Assembly (NCBI RefSeq): GCF_000350225.1
Contig: NW_005178511.1
Span: 192,919 to 256,918 of the forward strand
From: Chondrus crispus
Lineage: Eukaryota > Rhodophyta > Florideophyceae > Gigartinales > Gigartinaceae
Direction of reading: 5' to 3'
Length of the DNA: 64,000 nucleotides
Below, piece after piece: positions 40,070 through 49,734 of this stretch. Each line of letters opens with the position of its first letter. Position 1 is the first letter of the stretch. The translations under genes were made by a program, and so were the position numbers. Under the pieces are notes generated by a model, which was not told where the DNA came from, did no database searches, and worked only from the letters and a program-made list of their open reading frames with translations.

Positions 40070-43000
40070 ATGAACCGTGCGGATTCCGCCGGAGAAGATA
40101 CCGCCTCCGGGCGAGCAAGTACCCGCAGTGGCAGAGGCGCACAGCGCCCCCGGATCGACAATCCGGAAGCCCTGCTACGCCCGCCGTCTACCAGGGGCCA
40201 GAAGACTCCTTCCGTTTCGGACACCACCGCCGGGCTACCGGCTGGTGGGAGGAACCGCGTACAAGTACTGTACGACGCGTTACTCCCGCGATTACAAACC
40301 TGGATGGAGGATTTCCTCGCTGAGGAACTACCTCAGGTCGTCCAGGTTTGCCTCGACCGAACGGCACCAAGACTGGTGGCGGAGCATGCGGACACCGCGC
40401 TCCGCGCCCTGCTGGACGAGAAGATCGCCCCCCTCGTACGCGACGAGGTGGTGGCAGCGCTCGCCGCGGAGGAGGACGAATCTCCGACCGCATTGGCTCT
40501 AAAGGGAGCTATTAGCTCCGCCGTGGCCATCCGTCTGGCCACGACATTTACCGAAACGGGAGGCGCGGTACCGCCGCCGGCGCCGCGCCGTGAAACCGTT
40601 CCGGGCTCAAGCTTTAATATCGCTGATCCGATCGGCGCCGTACCCGGGATTGATAGGATGGACCCTCACCCGGAGGGCAGAGCCATCTATCTCCCAACCG
40701 TTCACGGTGCTACAGGGAGGACCACAGAAAATGTCCTCCCCATACTCGCCGGTACGGGCTACCCCCGCGGGACAGACAACCGCCTGGGGCTCCCCGAGAC
40801 AGAGAATCGGGACCCGTACCGGTTGACCAGAAGACGTGCACCCGGCACGCACAGGACCGAAGCGGAATACACCCGGTATTCCGACGCAGAAGACCCCCGT
40901 CACAGGACGGATGAAGACCGCGAGGGACGCCGCTGGCGATACCGCGATAACCGCGAGGCACGCCACGGGCGATACCGCGATGCCGGAGGGGGAGGATACC
41001 CCTCCGATGATGACCCATCCGGTTCGGAAGACTCTCGCAGGCGGGGCCACAGGGCACGCCGCGACAGGAGCCGAGACCGGCACCGGCACGACCCGTCCGA
41101 CTCGGAAGACTACCACACCGAGTCGGATGAGGAACGTCGTCGCTCGGGCAGACACCGCCGGGCTGCCCCGAAGAGCGACGAGCGACGGCCCACGGTAAGG
41201 TTACTTCCCGCCACGTGCGCGCAGGTCCGCAATTACCTCGCTACGCACCCGGATGTGGATTACCAATCCGTCGCTCGCTATGCGCAAGCGATCGGGGAAA
41301 CCAATCGGGCTTCCCGTCGACAGGGGATGTCCGCCATGGCGCACCGAGAACCTCCCGGAGCGGCTAGAAGATCTGACCGCACCGCAAGGACGAGGCCCGT
41401 GCTGTCGGTTGAGTCGGCATCCGACATCCCGATGGCTGGGGGATTTGCTGAAGAAGCAATCCTGGCCGTGACGGACCAAACCGCCACGCCAACCTCGATG
41501 AGCTCGCCACCGACGGGTTACTATCCGTCGCCGGCAGCTTTGACGGCGGGCGCCCCGGTTCCGCCCGCCAACCCTGGCGACGTGCGCACAGGACCGTACG
41601 GGAGGCAAGGGCAGGATCCACGCGTCCGGTTCTCCGGCGGGAGATTTCCCAGACCGCCACCGTGCCGGTTCTGCCTGGACACCACGCACCGACAAGAGGC
41701 GTGCCCCGTCGTTGCCGATGCGGGCCTGCGGGCCAAGCTTCTGGAGGCACGAGAGGCCATCTACCAGAAGCTACGCATCCGGCAAGGCCCCCGCCCGGGA
41801 TCCCCGTTCAACCGCCAGGGGCCGTTCGCTTGGCAAAACCAGCGTCAAACGGCCCCTGCAGGCGTCAACGTGGTCGAGGAATCGCACCTCGACCACACCG
41901 AGGACCCCGTGGCGCAAGCCGCGGATGAAACACGCGGAGGACCTTCCTCGCGCGGCGGCCAATCGCCACCGCACACCCCGCGCCGAAAGACCCGGCGGAG
42001 GAGGGGGCGAGGTCGCCACAGACGCACGCCGAACCCCGCGTGCGTCACCGCCCACCCTGCGCCGGAAGACCCGGCGCAGGAGGGGGCGAGGTCGCCACAG
42101 ACGCACGCGGAACCCCGCGCACGTCACCGCAAACCCCGCGCCGGAGGACCCGGCGCAGGAGGGGGCGAGGTCGCGACAGACGCACGCGGAACCCCGCGTG
42201 CGTCACCGCCCACCCTGCGCCGGAAGACCCGGCGGAGGAGGGGGCGAGGCCGCCACAGACGCACGCGGAACCCCGCGCACGTCACCGCCCACCCCGCGCC
42301 GGAAGACCCGGCGCAGGAGGGGGCGAGGTCGCCACAGACGCACGCGGAACCCCGCGTGCGTCACCGCCCACCCAGAGCCGGAAGACCCGGCGCAGGGGGG
42401 GGCGAGGTCGCCACCGACGCACGCGGAACCCCGCGTGCGTCACCGCCCACCCCGCGCCGGAAGACCCGGCGCAGGAGGCGGCCAATCGCCACGGACGCAC
42501 GCGAAACCCCGCGCGCGTCACTGCAAACCCCGCGCCGGAGGACCCGGCGCAGGAGGGGGCGAGGTCGCCACCGACGCACGCGTAACCCCGCGTGCGCCAC
42601 CCCAAACCCCGCACCGGAATACCCGGCGCGGATGGGGGGCGACTCCGCCGCGGGTCTCCTCCAGACGGCCACCACCCGTTTACGGCGCACGCGGATCCCC
42701 TGCGTGCCACCGTCCGAGCCGTACCGGATGGACCGGCGGGGGGGGGAAGCTGACCCGCCCGCAGGACGACGTGACGCGGCGGTGGTCAAACGGCTTGGCG
42801 CCCCGGTGCATACCCGCCGCCGAGAGACGGAACCCAGCCGCGTAAATACTGTATGGGCACGACCTCGCCGGGGCTCCAGGGCACTGTGGACCACGAGTTG
42901 CGCGAGCGGCATACACCGCCCGGCACGTGTGGCCGCTGGACCACGGCGGCGGTTCAAGACGCCTCCGATCCTCGGGGGGTACCCAATCGGAGCTCGTCAA

Positions 43001-43081
43001 ACCGCCGAGAAACCACCCGCCGCAAGGAAAAAGCAGGCGGAAATTACCAAGGAAAAGGCCGGTTCCGCCCCAAGCCGGTAA
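40070..43081 (+). CDS. Gag-like protein with CCHC knuckle and basic minisatellite-encoded tail
   Basis: A 1003-codon ORF with its ATG at 40070, 127 bp after the LTR. Residues about 60-150 are helical (LLPRLQTWMEDFLAEELPQVVQVCL), followed by Arg/Asp/Ser-rich charged sequence. A CCHC nucleocapsid knuckle (CRFCLDTTHRQEAC) at residues 532-545 identifies it as gag. From about residue 620 it runs through nine 79-bp tandem repeats that give long RRKTRRRRGRGRHRR-type basic stretches. The part after the knuckle may be open only because the repeat lacks stops. Where the functional protein ends is unclear. Confidence 0.75.
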   Translation: MNRADSAGEDTASGRASTRSGRGAQRPRIDNPEALLRPPSTRGQKTPSVSDTTAGLPAGGRNRVQVLYDALLPRLQTWMEDFLAEELPQVVQVCLDRTAPRLVAEHADTALRALLDEKIAPLVRDEVVAALAAEEDESPTALALKGAISSAVAIRLATTFTETGGAVPPPAPRRETVPGSSFNIADPIGAVPGIDRMDPHPEGRAIYLPTVHGATGRTTENVLPILAGTGYPRGTDNRLGLPETENRDPYRLTRRRAPGTHRTEAEYTRYSDAEDPRHRTDEDREGRRWRYRDNREARHGRYRDAGGGGYPSDDDPSGSEDSRRRGHRARRDRSRDRHRHDPSDSEDYHTESDEERRRSGRHRRAAPKSDERRPTVRLLPATCAQVRNYLATHPDVDYQSVARYAQAIGETNRASRRQGMSAMAHREPPGAARRSDRTARTRPVLSVESASDIPMAGGFAEEAILAVTDQTATPTSMSSPPTGYYPSPAALTAGAPVPPANPGDVRTGPYGRQGQDPRVRFSGGRFPRPPPCRFCLDTTHRQEACPVVADAGLRAKLLEAREAIYQKLRIRQGPRPGSPFNRQGPFAWQNQRQTAPAGVNVVEESHLDHTEDPVAQAADETRGGPSSRGGQSPPHTPRRKTRRRRGRGRHRRTPNPACVTAHPAPEDPAQEGARSPQTHAEPRARHRKPRAGGPGAGGGEVATDARGTPRASPPTLRRKTRRRRGRGRHRRTRNPAHVTAHPAPEDPAQEGARSPQTHAEPRVRHRPPRAGRPGAGGGEVATDARGTPRASPPTPRRKTRRRRRPIATDARETPRASLQTPRRRTRRRRGRGRHRRTRNPACATPNPAPEYPARMGGDSAAGLLQTATTRLRRTRIPCVPPSEPYRMDRRGGEADPPAGRRDAAVVKRLGAPVHTRRRETEPSRVNTVWARPRRGSRALWTTSCASGIHRPARVAAGPRRRFKTPPILGGYPIGARQTAEKPPAARKKQAEITKEKAGSAPSR
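41940..42660. repeat. Minisatellite, nine units of 79 bp
   Basis: The mark GACCCGGCG recurs at 41989, 42068, 42147, 42226, 42305, 42384, 42463, 42541 and (variant) 42620, a period of 79 bp with one unit of 78. Each unit has two stem-loops: ACGCACGCGG...CCGCGTGCGT and CGCCGG...CCGGCG. Since 79 is not a multiple of three, successive units are read in rotating frames. Confidence 0.95.
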
Positions 43082-44637
43082 TGGGGACGCGCACCGGGTG
43101 TTGCGGGGGGAACGGGAACCCGCCCCCGCAATGACCCGTCACGACGATAGTGCGGTCGCCCGCCCGTCGGGCCGCGGTACGCGTCAACCCGACATGGTAG
43201 CGCGGATGGAAACCCGCAGCGGCACCCCCGACCAGGCGGTCGGGAAGATCTCACCCCGACGGGCGACCCCGGGGGTAGGCCACAAGCCGCACCCGTCGCG
43301 GTAACCCGCCACCGCAAGAGCGCGTGGGCAACCGCGCGCTACCGCTGCCCCGCGCCGGATTAACCCGGCGCAGAGGGCCCTGGACGGCAAGGAGGCGACT
43401 CCGGTCGCCGGCTTTTAATTAAGCCCAAAAGGGGGCTACGTTTTTCCTCCTAGAAGAATGGGAAAAAATCGTAGCCCCCTCCCGTTCACGGCATTGCATT
43501 CCCCGGGTTCGCCCGCGTCCGGAGGTCCCAAGACGGAAAATCCGACTTTGGGAAGGCCCAAGCGGATTTGGAAACCGGAACTGTAAAACGGCTGTTTCTG
43601 CTCGTTTTTTACAGTTTCCTTTCGTTTCCAAATCGGGGCCTCCGCGGAAAGTGACAATGGCAGGACTTACCGACCGGTTTTGGACGAACGGCAGAGCGTA
43701 CCGCCGCTGGGAGCTCCCCACTGACCGCACGGACAGGCTGGCGGTCACACACCCCGCTGTCTCGCGGGTGAAGGAGCGCCATTTTTGGAAAAACGGCCAG
43801 CCCTCCGGGGGGGTGGGGGAAAATCGCTTCTTTGGCGCCGGTTTGATGATGCCCGGCGCCGGGGGAAGACACCCCACGGCAACGGCAAGCCTATCCGGAC
43901 GGTTGAAGGTACAGCGGGTTCGTCCGCTGTACCTGTAAACCCGAGTTCCCGCTCGGTTCTTCAACGGAATACTGTACGGGAAGAAGGGCTACGATTTCCC
44001 CTCTAGAAGGGCGAATAAAAATCGTAGCCCATATCCGAGAACGGTTCCAGACTCCTGAGGTCGTCGCCGACCTGGGAGTATTTGGAGACAGAAACGTGTT
44101 TATGCGGTTTCTGACTGTTTTTTACAGTTTCTATTAGTTTCCAAATAGGAACCGTTCGGGAAAGGGACTACCGTGCGGTTTTCGCTCTCTGTTTTGGCCG
44201 ACAGAGGTACCGCACGCACCGGGAAAGGTCGGAGACGTACCGGTGCGGGGCTGGCGGGGGCGTACCCGTGGGGTTTTGGAGGAAATCGAAGGGGAATTCT
44301 TGGAAAAATGGCCAGCCCTCCGGGGGGGTCCTGGAAAAACGCTTCTTTGCGCCGGTTGTTCGATGACCCGGCGCAGGCTGAAGCCGCCCAATCCGAACGG
44401 TGGCGTACCGCGGATGGAACCGCGAACCGCTGGAGCGCTGAACTCCTCCGTGCGGGTCGGGAGATGACCGCCGCTGCGGGTGTGCATGCGGGTTTGAGGA
44501 CTCGAGGAAGGTGACTACTGTACGGCCGCGTCTCCGCGGCCGACGCATGGTCTCCGTTCGGGATAGGAGACCGTCACGGCTGGCAGGGATTTTAACCCGC
44601 CGCGACGGGGACGTGTCGCGAAGTAAGGAAGGGGGTC
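43082..44637. other. 3' non-coding part of the gag-only element with a duplicated module
   Basis: Two diverged copies, offset by about 515-555 bp, share a hairpin of GGGCTACGAT/ATCGTAGCCC (43431-43479 and 43986-44030), a TTTTTACAGTTTC box followed by TTTCCAAAT (43605-43637 and 44120-44150) and GGCCAGCCCTCCGGGGG (43795 and 44310). No credible gene is present. A polypurine tract AAGTAAGGAAGGGGG ends at about 44635, just before the 3' LTR. Confidence 0.75.
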
Positions 44638-45213
44638 TGTAGTACAACAGCGCGAAGGCAACGGCGCCACCGCTGCCGCCCCGGGATACAGTACGATGGG
44701 CTGTAAGCGCGAGAAGAACTGTAAGGAGTTATATTTACAGCACACGGCCGGTGCGGAGTACAGTAGTACCCGCTGGTTACACGTGTAGGATCCGAACGGT
44801 AAGTAATTAGTAATTAGTAGTTAATGGCACAAATTAGCCAATTTAGCACAGTAGCTGGTATACAGTAAGTAACAGCTACTGTAGCGGGACAGGTGTCCTG
44901 GCGTCCCACTTAGGGGTTAAGACCGGGGGCACCTGCCCCGTTCCAGTAAACGGGGGCAGACTCGCCTCCCTTCCCTTTACGGCTTTTTGCTAACTCCGTC
45001 CGGTTTTACCTCTAAGTCTCAGGCTTCTAACCCGTGACCGGCCGTCCGGATCTGACACCACCGACCGGCTGCGCGTCACCGGCCACGTGAGCCTTCCCTC
45101 TTTTCGAGTCCTTCCGTACGGTTCGCGCTCGCGTGGGTTACCCAGCGTCGCGCGCTCCCTTACCTCTAACCCCCCTCGTTCCGAGTGGTCGGGACGAAGG
45201 TAGTTATACCACA
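44638..45213 (+). repeat. 3' LTR of the gag-only element (576 bp)
   Basis: This matches 39367-39942 throughout, starting TGTAGTACAAC and ending TATACCACA, and is followed by the CTTCA duplication. Confidence 0.95.
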
Positions 45214-45242
45214 CTTCAAAGCTCACGACCAGTGAACGCCGC

Positions 45243-46286
45243 ATGGGAATTAGTGGTGGCAAGGGTAGGGTAGCGCAGTTGTGGACGGCGGGGATCCGGG
45301 ATGCGGTGCTGGCCAGGACGGGGATGGAAGGGGAGACGGGGGGTGCAGAGGTGGCGGCGGAGCTGCTGGTGTCGCATGGGTGGAAGGCGCAGACGTGGGC
45401 AAACAGGAGCAGTTAGATTAAGAAGTGGTTGGTGTTCTGTGATCAAAACGGTCGAGATCCGCTGCCTGCAAATGATGGGGACGTGCCCGCTTTCCTAGGT
45501 TACATGTACCTGGAAGGTAGGGTAGGTCCAAGCTCGGTTCGCAATTATATCAGCGCTGTCTCCCGTTTCCATGAGACTCAAGGACTACTATCTGCGACGC
45601 GTTCCCCGCTAGTGTCTGCCATGGTTACTGCGTACATGAACAAGACCGATCGCGACCGAACTGAAGCGCGAAAACGAATCGAGATTAGGGCCGCAATCAC
45701 GATGCGTGTGGCAGAGTTTAGCTTGGGCATCGAAGTCGTTGAGGAAGTGGGCTCCTGCGCTATGGTCGTTTTCGCATTTATTTTTCAATGCAGTTCAATT
45801 TCCGTGGCACACGTGGCAGCAGAAGACATTGATGTCACGGATGCTAGCGTGGATGTGGCCCTGACGCATCGCAAAGCGAAGTCTTATCAACGACCTCTGC
45901 GACTCTCCTACCGTCGCAATCCCGAATGGGATGCTCCCGGGCTGTTGATGCTCAGGTGGATGACACAGCGATCGGAAAATGCTGGTTTCTTCAACCTCCG
46001 AGCTGGAACGCGCTTGGGGACTGCAAATTTGAACGCCGCCATGTCATTGTCGCTGCTGCGTGTTGGTGCTGTTCCGACAAGAAGGTTCTTTTATTCCTCA
46101 CACAGCGCGCGAATCGGGGCGTACAATGAGCTTTTAGGACTCGGATTCACAGACGCTTGGATCATGAATCGTTTGGACTGGATATCTATGGAGATGCTGC
46201 AGGTCTACTTTGATAGTAGTATTTCTGTCACCGCCGCGTCGCGCCTTATCTTCGCGCATATGCTGTCCCAAGGCCAAGCAGTCTAG
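45243..46286 (+). pseudogene. Tyrosine recombinase of the YR retrotransposon, one in-frame stop
   Basis: An ATG at 45243 starts a frame (MGISGGKGRVAQLW) that overlaps the RT-RNase H end by about 30 bp. A TAG at 45414-45416 interrupts it after 57 codons; it then stays open to 46286. The N-terminal core-binding part has SSVRNYISAVSRFHE. The catalytic half shows the HxxR box as YSSHSARIGAYN and the nucleophile in LQVYFDSS. DIRS-type elements use such an enzyme instead of integrase to insert circular DNA. With only one nonsense change, this copy decayed recently or the stop is a sequencing error. Confidence 0.87.
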
Positions 46287-46338
46287 CACGCCTCCGTCTC
46301 CGTATCGCTCTCACACTCGGCTCCGCTTTGCGCTCCGC

Positions 46339-46494
46339 GTCTGTATACACTTGTGTATGCGGGTGAAGCTGTCCAGGGAGTAGCGAGTGACATGCCGACA
46401 CCTGGCATTCGACCGAGCGTGCACTGTCCTACATATCGCCGACGGCCGGGTGAGGGTCTCGTGACTTCTCGGCTATGTATATTTCTCTTTTGCC
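46339..46494 (+). repeat. Right terminal direct repeat of the YR element
   Basis: GCGTCTGTATACACTTG to TATTTCTCTTTTG matches the left end (35643-35686 plus 36355-36475) with a few substitutions. It contains the uninterrupted site of solo LTR C. Confidence 0.9.
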
Positions 46495-46497
46495 CAC

Positions 46498-46756
46498 TGT
46501 GAGATATTTTTAGGGAAAATTTGCATTTTACTGTAGAGGGAGATTTTATTCTGTAGTCCGAGATTTTATTTGAATTTTAGAAAAGCGCACGCGGACGGCC
46601 CGGCGGAATCCGGGCCGGACGCGTGGACGCTTCTGGAAGGAATTTCGTAGAAATAAAAGAGAGAGGGCGACGGGCGCTGCGGGGAAAAAGGGGGGGAAGA
46701 ACACTCGGCCGACCCTCACCACGAACGGCGCGCTCCCCAAAACCGCCTCCCCCATT
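46498..46756. repeat. Interspersed repeat, copy 2
   Basis: This matches 1963-2220 in the same orientation and starts within a few bases of the YR element's right end. It has no coding potential. Confidence 0.8.
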
Positions 46757-47184
46757 CCACCAACAACACCCGCCCATCCCCGTCAGGACGCCCTTCCCTG
46801 GGCTTCCCTCAGATGTCTATTCTCTGATATTGTTCTTTCTTTGTTTACTTTTCGATAGATAGTCAAGAGTACTCTCGCTACCGCTTATATCTCGGGTGCG
46901 CGGGAGCTCCAACCGTAAACGACCATCTATCTTCCGTTTAGGAGGAGGCATCCACCAAATGGGCTCTACTGTATTCAGCCTCTCGAGCAATAGTGGAGCG
47001 AGTGTTGAAGGTTATCACTTTCATTGCCAGCGACGCTGCTAGCGATGGGCTGTATTGTATATATATATATATACGGTATAGTCATATGCCCATCGCTGGT
47101 CCCTCGCTGGTCCCTCGGCAAGGGCACACTGGGCTCGAAGGTCTGTTCCGCACGCCTTCCGGTGACGAAACTCACAGCGCAAAT
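46757..47184. promoter_or_regulatory. Upstream region of the 47185 ORF with TATA-like run
   Basis: A TATATATATATATA run at 47058-47073 lies about 115 bp before the ATG and is bracketed by the inverted 10-mers AGCGATGGGC (47041-47050) and GCCCATCGCT (47088-47097). Nothing else was recognised. Confidence 0.4.
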
Positions 47185-48045
47185 ATGAGTACTATCTCCA
47201 GTGGCCAATCCGAGAGGACGATAGCCGCTGTTTTTCTGATTATCATCGTAGGCATGCAAATAGCATCTGCTCTCACCCGAGCCGTCCAGAATTCTGATGG
47301 TCGTTGCGGCCGATGTGTGTACTATGTCGCTTTCGTCATCAATGTCGCCCACGAGTTATTCATCGGTATTGCTGTGCCCGTCTCTCTTGTATGGACCGCT
47401 CATGAGCTCTTGGTCGGAGAAAGAGGCTTAGATGCTTTACTGGCCGCTATCGTGGGCAGTCTTTGGTACGGACCTGAGCGAGTGCAGAATTCCATTGCAA
47501 ACTTGTGCAATGTATGTACCAGAAAGGGCATTTTGCTTGCGGCGATAGGAAAATATCATCGCATCGCAATGCAAAAAGGCGTCAACGATGAGACCTTGAC
47601 AGAGCCTCTACGGGTTACAAGAATGCTTCGATTTGCGCCGTGGTGGTCATGGAAGGAAAAAAAAGCGGACAAGTATTGGAATGGACGAGTGAAAAAGACT
47701 GAAAGTGGTCATGTGGTTCTACGTGACGTGCAGTTAAGAGCTATTGCAAGGCAAGGCATTGTAATGGCACTTTCTGGGGAATACGACGAGAGCAAATTGC
47801 GCTATTGGTGTGCAGGCATGATTGCAGACCAAGCACGGTTTGCACCGAGCAAGCTGCAAAGTGTGAATCAGCACGAAAATTGGGCTCTGGTACTTGATGG
47901 ATATGAAGGAAAATACATAAACCAGAGCTTTGAGGAGCATAAAATCGATTGGAGCTTAGATGAGAGGAAGCGGCTTGGGACTGTGGCCGACGGTATTCGA
48001 AAGAAAAGCCTTAGGTACGTGCGCGAACAAGGGTGGCTGGACTAA
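47185..48045 (+). CDS. Unrecognised protein with N-terminal membrane segments
   Basis: A 286-codon ORF from the ATG at 47185 (MSTISSGQSERT). The frame is open further upstream, but that part looks non-coding. Hydrophobic stretches at about residues 12-32 (AAVFLIIIVGMQIASAL) and 45-75 (YYVAFVINVAHELFIGIAVPVSLVW) suggest two membrane helices. The rest is soluble, Trp-rich and charged, ending VREQGWLD. I recognise no family. Its length and composition support a real gene. It is the first host-like ORF after the transposon block. Confidence 0.6.
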   Translation: MSTISSGQSERTIAAVFLIIIVGMQIASALTRAVQNSDGRCGRCVYYVAFVINVAHELFIGIAVPVSLVWTAHELLVGERGLDALLAAIVGSLWYGPERVQNSIANLCNVCTRKGILLAAIGKYHRIAMQKGVNDETLTEPLRVTRMLRFAPWWSWKEKKADKYWNGRVKKTESGHVVLRDVQLRAIARQGIVMALSGEYDESKLRYWCAGMIADQARFAPSKLQSVNQHENWALVLDGYEGKYINQSFEEHKIDWSLDERKRLGTVADGIRKKSLRYVREQGWLD

Positions 48046-49680
48046 CGTTTCGAAGGTCGTACTAGGGATCAGTGCAATGGAATTGCTGCGCGAAATGCAA
48101 CAGAATAACGGCGAGTTCATTATGTTCGGCTCTTGAGTTCTTCGAATTTGTAACATGATGTGGGAGAAAATGCGTACACTTCTCCTTCTCATCGTATTAA
48201 CATTCAGGAGCAGCAATATGTCAGAGTGAGAATCCGAAGCCCACTGTGACAAACACAATGGTCATCCTGAAGGATTTACGTAAAGATAAGCATTGCGAAC
48301 AACTCTGGCTTGAGGCCCGAGCATTTACACTGTATCGCGAGCAACACACGAATGAAATCGACACCTATTCGTCCTCGTTTCGCAGGCGATACTATCCCGC
48401 GAGAGGCCATCTGCCTCACACCTGTCTCATGGTTGTTCGTGCAAATGACCAGGAGCAAGGCACAACGCTCACGGCAATGGCGGCGTTTCTATCCACTGTC
48501 GCAGCTCTTTGTGGTTTTGACAGGTTTCTTCAGGTATTGCGTCAACACAACATGAAGCCGTCGCATTGCAAATCTGAGACGTCAACTTTAGTCTACCCGA
48601 TTTCGAGGTCAGATTCACCCAGGTTGCTAGAGGACTCAGAAGTTATAGTACATCGCTCGTTGTTCAGAGCACGAGCATTAGGCTCCATTTAGGTTTCGCT
48701 ATTGGAAAAGTGTTATTTGGAGCGTGAAGTACACCTTTGCCATCATAGCCAACAACAATAAGCTGTGGAGCGTGAGTGTTAGGAACGTACCAGATACAAA
48801 GTACGACTGAACACAATCCCAAACATTTAGGGAAGCAGAGCTAGCAAGTCCTCTGTTCTTGATGGTGGAGTGGAGATTGTCAGGGGTGTGGGCATCACTC
48901 CGAAAAGAAGTGGCGGTCGCGGAAGAGGGTCACTATATCAGTTAAGAGTGGCAAAACTTGGCAAGTCGCTGCCCATTGAGATTTACTTCGATCGTGTCCG
49001 GGTTCGTCTCTGGAAGTTCGCTACCATGCGCTCATGATATGAGGGACTTATCCAGATGACACGAGCAGGCCAGAACTACATTGCTTGTTGGAAAAGGGGA
49101 CAGATAATCTGCGAATCGTGATTTCACTCGTGAGATGCCACAAACAAAGAGAGTCTTCGCAAGGACTCGTGGTGGTTTGGATCTCATTCACCGCAAAGAT
49201 GCGCTCTTCCCACAAACTAGAACTTGAAAAACCAGCTTTTGCCAACAGCACATGTGGCAAAATTGGGTTCAGGTCATGTCGGGGGCGAATTATACAGACG
49301 CTGATGTCTGAGAGAGGAGCGTTTCTTAACAAAAATCTAGTTCCCTGTCCAGAGTTACTTCATCTGGACATAAATGTGTGTTTACGAGGCGATCGCATTC
49401 GCTTCTGCACTTCTTCAGCGAGCGATTGGAATGATGCGTTTTGTTCCACATCTGCTTCAAGATGGCCTCAGGATGGGACGTCTCATGTGCTCCCGGATGT
49501 CTGCATCTGGCGTCTATTGAGTTGCTCAGTTTAATTTCAAATCGAGCACTGGTTCCCGGTCTTCCCTCCACGGAAGAGTTTCTCTAATCCAACTTAGAAC
49601 CTGAAATATATTGCTAGCATTTCACCTTGAAACTCAGAGCGAAACGGAAACACGAGGTTCCATTTTTTAATTTATTTTCC
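48046..49680. other. No gene recognised
   Basis: Several ORFs of 80-150 codons occur on both strands (for example 48246-48692 and 49085-49534, plus). None has a recognisable motif. Spliced genes in this stretch cannot be excluded. Confidence 0.4.
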
Positions 49681-49734
49681 TTTTGGAACGTGCTGGTCCC
49701 GGTAGAGATCCCCAGGAATCTCCAATTTTCGTTG

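Larger units (their letters stand above)
39367..45213 (+). mobile_element. Non-autonomous LTR retrotransposon with gag only
   Basis: A 5.85-kb element with LTRs 39367-39942 and 44638-45213, flanked by the 5-bp duplication CTTCA (39362-39366 and 45214-45218). The interior has one long gag-like ORF and a long 3' non-coding part, with no protease, RT or integrase. Its LTR ends (TGTAGTACAAC and TTATACCACA) share TGTAGT with the Ty3 element in this window. It was inserted in the YR element. Confidence 0.93.
35643..46494 (+). mobile_element. Tyrosine-recombinase retrotransposon (DIRS/Ngaro-like) with nested insertions
   Basis: It carries gag-like ORF, RT with YIDD, RNase H and a tyrosine recombinase in one orientation, and no aspartic protease or DDE integrase. 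A direct repeat of about 156 bp is at both ends (35643-36475 with a solo LTR inserted, and 46339-46494). Direct rather than inverted terminal repeats suit the Ngaro/PAT branch. A 5.8-kb LTR element splits it at 39366/45214. The exact ends are approximate. Confidence 0.85.

Noticed and set aside
41940-42660. Regularly spaced repeats as a CRISPR-like array
   Set aside because: The units are contiguous 79-bp tandem repeats without unique spacers, inside a eukaryotic LTR element.
41712-42845. 377-codon ORF in another frame of the gag-only element
   Set aside because: Open because of the stop-free minisatellite; the CCHC knuckle is in the frame from 40070.
48720-49050. Possible copia gag/pre-integrase remnant (VRNVPDTKYD-like)
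   Set aside because: Only one short resemblance, no second motif in any frame and no LTRs.
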